Source: Ophiura sarsii
Lineage: Eukaryota; Echinodermata; Ophiuroidea; Amphilepidida; Ophiuridae
DNA length: 64,000 nucleotides
Reading direction: 5' to 3'
Assembly (NCBI GenBank): GCA_035610835.1
Contig: CM069443.1
Coordinates: forward strand, 58,235,266 to 58,299,265
Shown here: positions 46,448 to 55,775 of the stretch, one piece after another
Layout of the letters: each line of letters begins with the position of its first letter
Position numbering within the stretch: position 1 is the first letter of the stretch
Position numbers and translations under genes: made by a program
Notes under the pieces: model-generated
What the model saw: only the letters and a program-made list of their open reading frames with translations
What the model was told of the DNA's origin: nothing
Databases searched by the model: none

Positions 46448-46580
46448 GCATTTTTAAAAATAAATGAACCGGCATTTAAATGAGCCAACTAAAACAAGTC
46501 AAACGGGGGCGTCTTGGAAATAATTCCTCTCTAAGGGATGTGTTACGATGGGAAGTGATGTGAACTCGTATCTTCTGGAA

Positions 46581-46960
46581 AAAGTGTACTTAAGGTCTCT
46601 GGTGTATTAGTACCGTCCGATACTGGGATACTTGTACAAAGTAAGTGTTCCACTATCGGACGATACTGGCACAAATAAAATGTTCCAGTATCGGGCGATA
46701 CTGGAACACAATTTTGTACCAGTATCATTCAATACTGGGACAAATCACTAGGCCTACTGGTAGCATGTGCATCAGTATTGCCCGATACTGGAACATACAA
46801 ACGTTCCAGTATTGCTCGATAATGGAACACAATTTGGTGTTCCAGTATCGACCGATACTGGAACAGTAAAATCGAACCAGTATCGAGCGATACTGGCAAC
46901 TTTTATGTTCCATTATAGAACGATACGGGTGTACCAGTACCTGGTACCTAAAGTACATTT
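46581..46960. repeat. Palindrome array 1 (CCAGTATCG/CGATACTGG) inside an inverted-repeat element
   Basis: About nine imperfect palindromes of 22-26 bp, the best being GTTCCAGTATCG followed by GGCGATACTGGAAC at 46682-46707 and a second at 46839-46864. They are separated by 10-40 bases of unrelated sequence. The whole is bracketed by AAAGTGTACTTAAGGT and ACCTAAAGTACATTT, an inverted pair, so it looks like one mobile unit of 380 bp. The central dinucleotide of the palindromes varies (GG, AC, AG, TT, CC) while the arms are conserved. Confidence 0.8.
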
Positions 46961-47237
46961 CTTCCTATATAATATAAATCTAAAACAAGTGTTTGTTACG
47001 TACTCATCGGTATGTCGAGTGTACTTTAGGTTGTCAGCGCGTATCTAATCATTGGCGAATACAAGAATTGCACGTACAAGTTAGTAGGAGCGAACATAGC
47101 TTGAAGAATTCTGGCCCCCATACCAAAAAAAAGAGACAATTTACACATTATTCCCGTGGCTGTACATTAGTATTATTTCAAGAAATACTAGACATAGTTG
47201 TCCTTAGGTTAACTTCGAAATCAATACTTTCCGCCCC

Positions 47238-47275
47238 GTATTCCAGTATTGAACGACACTGGACACTTTTTCCTA
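47238..47275. repeat. Solitary palindrome of the same family
   Basis: ATTCCAGTATTGAACGACAC followed by TGGACACTTTTTCC: one palindrome joined to the element's right end and the flank repeat, probably a collapsed array. Confidence 0.6.
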
Positions 47276-47923
47276 TATAATCTAAATCTAAAACAAGTGT
47301 TTGTTACGTACTCTGCTCATTGGTATGTCGAATGTACTGTTGGTAGCCGCTTTACGTCCCCTTACGATGGGAGGTGTTTTCAACGCGTATCTAACCATAG
47401 CTTATCGTATTTTGCTAGCAATGCCCAACATTATACTTTGATCATGTTGATTGCGCAGACGCAACCAGGACGCAACCGTCATCGTATTGGAGAAACGCAT
47501 CATGATGCGATCCGCTAAAAAACGCGACATCATCCCAAACTCAAAGTGACGCGATGTGCAAAATAGATTTTGCTTCATTCCATGTTCAAATGGAATATTG
47601 CATTTTACCCAATACTTGCCAACTGCTAACTGAAAAGGTTTATATATTTTTGTTAGATTGTATAACTAGAACGAAACCATTCAAATGTCTACCTTGCCAA
47701 TTACGCCGACTAGCAGCTATAATTGCGGATAAATACCTTGTTAAAAAGGAGAGAAAGTAGACTCCATCTTAAATATCAAATTCGGTCCACCGTTATCATC
47801 CATTACTCTTCAATTAATCCCCTCGTTTGTTATTGCCATTTCCATTAATTTTAATCTTCATCCAATTTTGAATGGAATCCCTAATAAAGCTCGGTTCCTA
47901 ATTAATGTAGTGATCCCGTTGAG

Positions 47924-48254
47924 GGGCGCACCATTTGATTTTCAGGGGGGGGGGGCATGGAAGTTGGGGTCGGGTGAAAAAAAATTTCCCGCCACCAAAG
48001 TAGGCGACATTTGGGGGTGGGGGTGGCAAGGCGGCAAAGTTGTTGTTTTTTAGGTTTTACTGTTTTTCTTTACATTGACTTGGGTGAGTCATCTTCTTTT
48101 TTCTTTTTTACTCTGCAGTAAGTCATCTTTTTTTCTTCCTGATTGAAAGTTGGGTTTTTCCTGGATAGTGGGCAGAGTTGGGTTTTTTAAACTTCCATGC
48201 CCCCCGCCCCCCCCCCCCCCCCCCCCCCCCCCTGAGTATCTAATGGTGCATCCC
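47924..48254. mobile_element. Harbinger-type element with poly-G/poly-C inner ends
   Basis: Left GGGCGCACCATTTGAT and right ATCTAATGGTGCATCCC are inverted; a G run follows the left end and a C run precedes the right. Flanks TGA and TTA correspond to one TTA at the empty site 48993-48995. Confidence 0.75.
48200..48232. repeat. Poly-C run
   Basis: About 33 bases, nearly all C, in the right arm of the element at 47924-48254. Confidence 0.9.
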
Positions 48255-48511
48255 TTAGGCAATGGGGAAAACCCTGTTCTATACGGGCCCGACCGTAGAA
48301 CAGGGTGTATGTTTATGTTTTGAAGTGGTTGTTATTGTTTTGGGGAAGGGTTAACAAAAATGAAAAATCTGAAAAATAACAAATATTAAAAAATATTGAT
48401 TTGTACCCAATACTGCCAACTAACTGTAAAGGTTTATATTTTTGTTGGATTGTTTAACGCAACCATACAAATGTCTACCGTAGCAATTACGCCGAAGATC
48501 AGCTATTATTG

Positions 48512-48728
48512 CGTCTGCAGACGACAGTTCCAAAATGTCACGAAATGTTTCCAAAATGTCAAAATTATTGAATTTCATCACCAAATTTGGAATCATCATG
48601 AGAAATGCATTACAATAACTAAACAAATGCCTAGCATTGGTTTACTAATCCTTGAGATTGAAAACTGGGAAATGTTTCTGACAAATCTGTTTTGTGTATG
48701 GTAAAACTAATATAGCCGCGCTGAAGTG
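48512..48728 (-). mobile_element. TTAA MITE, copy 13, reverse, end-truncated
   Basis: Starts within the palindrome (GTCTGCAGACGACAG) without the terminal CACTTTCC, and ends AGCCGCGCTGAAGTG. It interrupts unit 2 of the tandem duplication. Confidence 0.75.
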
Positions 48729-48999
48729 TAAACTAGAACGCAACCATACAAATTATAATGTCTACCCTAGCAATTACGCCGACGATTAGCTATATTATTG
48801 CGGGTAAATACCTTGTTAAAATAAAAGGGAATGTAGACTCCATCTTAAATGTCACATCCGGTCCACCGTTATCATCCATTACTCTTCAATTGTTCCCCTC
48901 ATTTGTTGTTGACATTTCCATTAACTTGAATCTTCACTCAATTCTGAATGGCATCCATAATAAAGCTATAGAAACGCGCGTAATTATCCCGTTTAAGCG

Positions 49000-49243
49000 A
49001 TGGGGAAAACCCTGGCTAACAGCGCGCCTGACCGTAAAACCGGTTGCTGTTTTTGTGTGTGTGTGTTTTTATCTAAATGTTTTGACAAATGAAAATGTTA
49101 GTGAATTTTAAAGAATTTTCGAAATTTTCAACAACAAAATGCTAAATGTTTAACATAATTGCCAACATTTGTTTAAATAAAAGAAATCTCAAATTTGAAC
49201 AAAATGGGCGGTCGGCCCCGTAGAACAGGGTTTTTTCATCGCC
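49000..49243. mobile_element. MITE with GCGATGGGGAAAACCCTG ends
   Basis: GCGATGGGGAAAACCCTGG at the left and AACAGGGTTTTTTCATCGC at the right are inverted, with GACCGTAAAAC and GGTCGGCCCCGTAG further in. Flanks TTTAA and CTAG suggest a TTA/TAG-type target. Related ends occur at 8822, 34483 and 48255. Confidence 0.65.
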
Positions 49244-49299
49244 TAGCGCACAAATGCAAGTTCAACCATTCCATTGACTCGTTGCGGAAAAAAATGTTA

Positions 49300-49359
49300 A
49301 GGTCTTTCTGACAAATCTGTTTTGTATATATGGTAAAACTAATAGACGCGTAGAAAATG
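49300..49359 (-). mobile_element. TTAA MITE, copy 14, end fragment
   Basis: CTGACAAATCTGTTTTGTAT through AATAGACGCGTAGAAAATG to TTAA: only the left-end third of the family consensus, reversed. Confidence 0.7.
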
Positions 49360-49444
49360 TTAATTGGGCAGCTTCTCACTAGAGGGCATGAGGAAATCAA
49401 AAATAATTGTAACTTTAATTTTACGAACCAATAATACATCCTCA

Positions 49445-50640
49445 ATCATTAATATACTTTGAATTTGACCATATGATAATATTTGTCAGAAAAAAATGCC
49501 GTTCTATGCCCGGGTGTTTTTTCTGGTTCATCTTATACACTTCTAAGTGACCTATAAATTGCAAATTGACAATCTAAGGGTAGATGGAGATACTCTTGAG
49601 ACTGTTCACGTTGTAATAGCTTGCTAGCCGACAGTTATGGTCAATACATACAATCCATAAACACAAGTAACTTGTCGTTCCAGAGGATTCTTGGGTATTC
49701 AATATCGACATCACCATTGCGACGCTAACATTTGTTTTACTCGTAACATTTTATTATTTCAACCTCGATTTCAACTCCATGCTTGTTTATCTTGTTACCA
49801 GCGTTTTTGAAATCGCTTTAGGCTAAAAGCGTTTTATACATGCCAAAGTGTGATACTACTTTTAGATTATTTATCTTTATTTTATCTTGTTATCACCGTT
49901 TTGTTATCACCATTTTGTAAACGCTTCAGGCGTTTCAGACGAACGCGTATATGCTTATCGCAACAAATTTTAATTTGTCACAAATGGTAAGAGGATTTAA
50001 ATGAAGTTAGAGGGGAGGTGCGAGAGGGTATGATTGTTGATGAAAGGTTAATTGTATCTACCCTTTGACTGCTTTGATAAAAAATTAAAAATTAAGAAAT
50101 AAATATTTTTTATTATTATTATTATTTTATTATTATTATTATTTGTATTCCTTTATTTATCCATGTATTTATTTATTAGTGTATTTATGTATTTATTTAA
50201 TTTTGTAAACCGCACCTTTATACTTCACATCGGGGCGTGAATATAAACAGTCGTTGGCACGTGAGCACGAGCAGCACCTTTTGATAAACATACCATACAT
50301 ACTTTCATTACTTCTATAGTGCCCACGTCACAGAGGAAAATGCATAAAAAAAATTCAAAATCGAAAACAATCCCGAAAGTTTCGATAACAGTTTTCTAAA
50401 CATCTCTTAAGTTACGAAAATTTTACACAGTTTTTGTTTAAAAGCACCAAATTTTCACAAGTTGCACTAAAATATGTTGCCAAATTGCGCGTGTCTTGTA
50501 GTTTACCGCAATCTTGTGAAATATGTGGTAATTTGTCGATTTTGCTCTACTTAAAACATTTTCACGTGTGACATAGGGCATTGCTAAGGCGATGTTTATT
50601 ATATCCCGTTTTACCATCCCATAATTACATAATCCCCTTA
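49445..50640. other. No gene seen; TTA microsatellite
   Basis: A TTA/TTTA-rich microsatellite lies at 50107-50205. The rest is AT-rich without a credible frame. Confidence 0.5.
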
Positions 50641-51197
50641 GGGTGACGAGAGTTAAGAGCAATGATCCAGAACAAATGAAAAAAGCAGATGGTGTTGTCT
50701 TAGTATTTTCCGTCACGGACCGGAGTAGCTTTAATTATCTTCAAAATTGAAACGATGTATATATTATTCGCGGTGGTAAAGAGGACATGGAGAAGTTTTT
50801 CCCGCTATTTTATTACGTAATAAGGCTGACCTTTACCGTATGAGAACGATATTCATTCCTATTGGAGCTAAACTCGCAAAGGAATTATAGTATTGTGTAG
50901 TGTCGGGCAGTGAGAGCTCATGTAACATTATTGACGCTTTTTGACTCATTGGATAATATATACAGCGGAACATGGTTTGCTCTCATTGTTAACAATAAGA
51001 TCTATAGGCATGATATGAGAAAATTTAGGAGCGAAACGACAGCTACGAGAGATGAAATCATATACCTTCTCAGACAGACATTCAATAAGTTTTACCTCAT
51101 AACATCGCCAGGGCTACCAAATCCGCGGAAACGCGGGAACGGGGTCACCAGAAAGAAATCGTGGGTCGCAGAACAGATCTTGAAAACAATAATATAA
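50641..51197 (+). pseudogene. Broken second copy of the Ras-related GTPase
   Basis: Aligns with the exon at 16529 (MKKADGVVLVFSVTDRSSFN against MEKADGVVLVFSVTDRSIFN) and continues without an intron into NKADLYRMRTIF, GAKLAKEL and SGSESSCNIIDAF, that is G4, helix 4, the G5 area and helix 5. It has a one-base deletion after LQN, a two-base insertion before the NKAD region, in-frame stops (after KEL and after DAF) and a further frame change into a 95-codon open tail. The tail ends PNPRKRGNGVTRKKSW, a basic region as in Ras C-termini, without a CAAX box. A possible acceptor (ATAATCCCCTTAG) ends at 50640. No DTAG exon was seen upstream. Called a pseudogene; residual expression of the tail cannot be excluded. 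Confidence 0.75.
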
Positions 51198-52835
51198 TTA
51201 AAAATGTCAACCTTACCTAATTAGTAAGCTTTAAATGTTATGCTCCACGCGCATTTACCCAAGATTTTTCTCTTTGCCTCCCTGTGTTGATGCTGGTGCC
51301 CTCACTGGATAAATATCACCAGCTAACTCCTGGTAGCTCCACTCCCTGGAAACCCTTCAAAAATTGTGCCTATTGATCCCTCCATGAATATCTAAGGCAT
51401 CCGCTGTTGCTAGATCAGCCCTAGAAATAGGCATATTGGGTTAAGAATAATCTCGCATAAAATAAAATAAATCACCATGCAAAAAAGTTCCCAGAGAGAA
51501 TTTTTTTCTGCCCTGAACATCACTATTATATAATATATAGCTGGCCATTTTAAATTAGCCACGATTGTACCTTTGAATCTTAGCTGTGCATTAATAGATA
51601 GGACACTGCTGTATACATGTCTTGCCTTTGAACTGATAAGTTGGAAATGAGATGACCATTTAGTAAGGATTTATGTAGCATCCAGCAGTTCAATTGATTT
51701 AATATAATAAATTCACCAGCGATATGCATGCGATATGCATGCTACTGCACATTTACTTGTTTTTGTATTTCATTCTACGGTCTGGAGACAATGCGCGGGA
51801 AATGCTAATGCACAATATTACATCATTTAGCAAAGAAGATTATAAAGACACCCCAACAATGCATTGCGTTTTTGCAAAATGGCCCTATTTCTGGTCTCCA
51901 TATTGTCTCGGGTCATCGATCATGTCCTCATCCTTTCTGTATGCATCAGTATCAGTACATTAGGTTTGGATATGATGACGATCTGACAATGACTTTTAAT
52001 TACGTGCCTTCATCATACGTGTGCAGCGTTCGACGTGATTTATGGCGTCTCTATTTCGTATTTAAAGGAAATCCGTGCCATGGAACTTTAACATGTAGAT
52101 ATGTAACATTATTATCATACAGATCACTTCTGTAGGTTAAAGTTTTTAAAAGTACCGCGTAAAGACAAAATCGGCTTAAGAAAAAACCGATCACATGTAT
52201 GGACGTCGTAATATTGAACAAAGCTATGACGAACACCAATATGAGATGTCCGCGTCTCTGTTTCATGTATTGATATTATCGATTTATGCATTGAATTCCT
52301 GCGTGATACAGTCCAGCGACCTGTTGCTGATGATTTGGTTTTAGTTATGATAACATCATAATATTGGGTATGGCTATCCCATCATCACTTTCAACACAGA
52401 CAACCGGGCGCGAATTTCAAATAATCATTGGTTTGGGATGTGCAGCTTATATTCGTTTAATTGAATATTATAGTTCTGTGCTCAATGTAATGCATGGTTT
52501 CATGAATAGAACGGTATTCCTTTAATAACAGGAATTTCAAAGTAAAGAATTTCTCTCAAGCAACCCGATAGTAATTATAACATTCAAGATTAACGTCAGT
52601 CACAGAGCGCAGTTATTACTTCTGGTTTTCAAGGGCTTTTCATAGGGGTTTTGTTTGTGTGAAACAGTACGATAAGACTTGTAGAATTGACTGCAAACAT
52701 GGCAAAGGAGCAAAATTCAACAGCTGACCTTATGATTATCTTACTTCAAGATTAACATTGATAATGATCATTTTTTGCTGCTACCACGAAATCACGAATG
52801 AAGCCTTATTGCTAAGCTTTTATATAATCGATGTT
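51198..52835. other. No gene recognised
   Basis: Chance frames up to 87 codons (51724-52135) lack motifs. A duplicated GATATGCATGC is at 51720-51741. Confidence 0.4.
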
Positions 52836-52839
52836 CATG

Positions 52840-53150
52840 ACTCATAAAAAAAATTGGGGGGTGGCAAGGGGGAGCAAGAATTGTTTTCTAGGGGGGCATG
52901 AAATAAAATGATGCGCGCAAAGCTGCTTTATGCTAAAATTGTCAACATTTCGTGTACTTAAACCTAATTTAGTAAGAGAATGTGCGCACAGCGCGGATTT
53001 TTTTTTTTCCCCTTTTTATGCTTAAATTGTCTATTTTTTTCTTATTTTAACTAAATTGAATTTATTTTATTTTATTTTGGGGGGAGCAAACTGGGGGAAC
53101 CCCCCCCCCCCCCCCCCCCCCCGTGCGTGTTGCCGCCACTGGCTCAGCTC
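52840..53150. mobile_element. G/C-homopolymer element fragment
   Basis: ATTGGGGGGTGGCAAGGGGG at the left, GGGGGAACCCCCC with a C run at 53100-53122, then TTGCCGCCACTGGCTCAG. The right edge resembles the CAGTGGCG end of the 21269 element; the left end is decayed. Confidence 0.4.
53100..53122. repeat. Poly-C run
   Basis: Twenty-three C residues after GGGGGAA, an inverted G/C homopolymer pair. Confidence 0.9.
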
Positions 53151-53790
53151 ACATGGTTTTCAAACACATTGAATCCTTAAAAGTGTAAGTTCATACATGT
53201 AATTCAATAGTACAAATCCTAGTTTGTTATCAAAATTGACATGTTCAACAGTTTAATGGGCTGTTAACTCAAAATATATGAAAAGTATGATTTTAACCTC
53301 AAAAATGCATTTGGACCTTTTTTGGTGTGTCTTTAGATGATTTTGGTGCAATTTCAGCATTTTTTACCAAAAGCTGATTTTGCTAAGTTGTCCACAAATT
53401 GTTTAGCCAAAAGCTGATTTTTTTTGTCAACATTTTTAAAAATCAGCGCTTTCAGTGAAATTTGATACAAAAAATGGATGTTCTAACTCATTTCCTTTCC
53501 AAAAATGTATACTTTGATATACATCACATTAATAGTTCAAAGGTTACAGCGCTTGATACATTTTGAGGGTTAACATTCCCTTAAGAACTGTTTTTCTCCA
53601 CACAAAAACAGAAGGGTCTTAAAAACTGATATTTTTCCCAAATATGTTTAGTAAGAACTCCAATTTTACTAAAGAATTGGGGTATTAGAACGCAAATTGT
53701 TCAAGAAATTGGGGCTTTGGAATGCAAATTTTCAAGAATATGGATTTTTCAATAAAATGGGGTCTTAACGTGCTTAAGAGCTGATGCCTA
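53151..53790. other. No gene seen
   Basis: AT-rich with repeated AAAAGCTGATTTT phrases (53370, 53408) and GGGGTCTT-type phrases at 53600-53765. Confidence 0.4.
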
Positions 53791-53955
53791 TTATTAATAA
53801 TGCCTATTATTTCTATATACTTCCGCTATTATATCCCCACTTTATTAATTGGACCTCTTACATCATCGGTAGTGAATGGTGTCATATTGATTGATTATGC
53901 CATGCCTCAGGGACAATGTATAATTCACGCCTTAATACGACACGAGCTACTTATC

Positions 53956-54193
53956 TTATATTTTGTATGCATAATAGATTTTAAGATATTGTTTTGACTT
54001 GGACGAGGAAATATTATCATAATTGAAATCATCAGAAACATGTGGTTTGGGATCAGAATCCATGTGAATATTATTTTCTTTCGTTGATAAGAAGGAAGAT
54101 TCGTACTCTCGTCGTTGCTCATCGGCGGCCAAATGTTGGCGGATAAAAGTTGACATTGCCTCAACTCGCATGCCGATATTCGTCGACGTCGAC
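53956..54193 (-). CDS. Unassigned coding-like exon
   Basis: After a possible acceptor TCGTTGTGCATAG the minus-strand frame reads STSTNIGMRVEAMSTFIRQ, then HLAADEQRREYESSFLST and a Ser/Asp-rich stretch (DSDPKPHVSDDFNYDN) before TAA. The hydrophilic composition and higher G/C than the surroundings, especially at 54110-54190, look like real protein, for example a cytoplasmic or linker segment. No domain is recognised. Another frame on the same strand is also open for 92 codons, which weakens the call. Confidence 0.3.
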
Positions 54194-54762
54194 CTATGCA
54201 CAACGACAGAAGTATGAACGCACCATATCCTATAGTTCAGTCAGTTCCAAATTGGCGAATCTGTTTACAGCAATGAATTATTGTATATAGAAGAACGTGG
54301 GCGCGCAAAACACTCGCATGGTGCAAACATGGCGCAGTGTGAATCGTACACACTTAAAACTTCCTCTTCATTTTTGAATAGAATCTATTCATATTTGAAT
54401 AGGAAACCTCTTCCGATGGGCACTTACAAGGTTCTCTTCAAAATGAAGAGGAATATATTCAAATAAATGAATATGTACCCTATTCAAAATTAAATAGTTT
54501 TTTCCTATTCAAAAATGAATAGAATCCTATTCAAAAATGAATAAAATCCTATTCAAAATTGATAGAAAATGTGTCGATCAACCATGGGTGGACTACAATA
54601 ACGACCTTACGGAATAAACCGCATAATTGTTTAAAATATACCTTGGAAACTATATTCATTCTAAATTATATGTTAAAACACTCAGAGGTTGGTGGTCGGG
54701 GACGTAAAAACAAGGATGGATCATTCTAAAACAACCCCGGGACTGTCCACCCAGGGACTGTT

Positions 54763-54793
54763 TCTAACCCCTAACCCCTAACCCTAACCCTAT
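54763..54793. repeat. Short telomere-like CCCTAA run
   Basis: CTAACCCCTAACCCCTAACC followed by CTAACCC: four to five units, two with an extra C. It sits between CCGGGACTGTCC-type repeats. Too short to claim a fused telomere. Confidence 0.75.
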
Positions 54794-55128
54794 CCATCCA
54801 GGGTTGGTCGACTTACGGTTGGTCTACCCCGGGACTATCTACCCCGGGTGGAAAGTCATGTGGGTATTTCCATTGCTGCATATATATCAATATACATTCC
54901 ACGGTGTTAAATTAATGCATCGACTTCATTAAAATAAAATAATAGGTTTAAATGAATAAAAGGTGCATATTAGCACATTAGCATAATTGAAATGGTACAA
55001 ACGAGCACCGGTGGTAATTTGTGTACCATTGCAATTATGATAATGAGCTTTTTGCACAATTTACTCGGCTCATATAAGGCCAAGTAAAATATGCAATTAG
55101 CGATTACAGCATCCGTCGTCATTCAAAA

Positions 55129-55291
55129 TGAAACGATTCTTTTCATTTTGAATAGTTTTCTATTAAAAAATATTTGAAAAGGAAATCTATTCACGTTTGA
55201 ACAGATACATTTTAGTGCATGAAACGATTCTTTTCATTTTGAATAGTTTTCTATTCAAAAATATTTGAAAAGGAAATCTATTCACATTTTG
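55129..55291 (+). repeat. Two-copy 89-bp tandem duplication
   Basis: ATGAAACGATTCTTTTCATT starts at 55129 and 55218; the copies differ at a few positions in the final third. Confidence 0.85.
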
Positions 55292-55313
55292 AAGATAATT
55301 TTTGTAGTGTGTA

Positions 55314-55775
55314 TGCGTGACGATTGCGTATGCCAACATAGCGAGCATACGCTTGGATTATTTTTGCGCGCGCCGGAGAGATAAAAACCGCATATTTCTG
55401 GCAAATTTTGAACTGATTATACTATAGTGTTATCACTAATGGGGTTTTTTTACTCAAAGAATGCTAGCAGTGACCGACCCATGACGCATAAAGTTGCTGC
55501 GCTTATTACTAGTTTACGCGGTGACGTCACCTTCTAACTTGATCCCCTTTGACTGCTGTCTTATATTTTGAAGGTGTTATATATGAAGCAGAAACTATTC
55601 GAGTAATCTGCTGATGGTATGTATCTTGTAGCAAGTTTTGTAGATTTATTCTTAGCATCGCGTCGCGGGAATGTATAGTTTTTCGGAGACCATATGAACC
55701 GTTTCTTAACTTTATTTTGAATCTTTAGCTGTTCCTGATTTGTTGTGCTGTAACTGATGTTATCCCATTAAAAAC
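55314..55775. other. No gene seen
   Basis: Slightly G/C-richer sequence before the satellite, with GCGCGCGCCGGAG at about 55365. No frame of note. Confidence 0.4.

Larger units (their letters stand above)
47570..49060 (+). repeat. Tandem duplication of a 0.7-kb unit
   Basis: Unit 1 (about 47590-48300) and unit 2 (about 48408-49060) share AATTACGCCGAC, AAATACCTTGTTAAAA, CGGTCCACCGTTATCATCCA and CGATGGGGAAAACCCTG in order. Unit 1 is interrupted by the element at 47924-48254 and unit 2 by the MITE at 48512-48728. A relic lies at 10139-10270. Confidence 0.75.
54347..55313. mobile_element. Possible element with TACACACT ends and ATTCAAAA-type subrepeats
   Basis: TACACACTTAAAAC at the left is roughly inverted as TTTTTGTAGTGTGTA at the right. 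Both ends are full of short inverted TTTGAATAG/CTATTCAAA motifs. Boundaries rest on eight matching bases, so the call is tentative. Confidence 0.4.

Noticed and set aside
46581..46960. CRISPR array
   Set aside because: Repeats are palindromic and imperfect, spacing is irregular (10-40 bases), there is no leader or cas gene, and the surroundings are clearly animal DNA with spliced exons and MITEs.
54763..54793. Interstitial telomere marking a chromosome fusion
   Set aside because: Only four or five irregular units; short CCCTAA runs occur by chance or repair.
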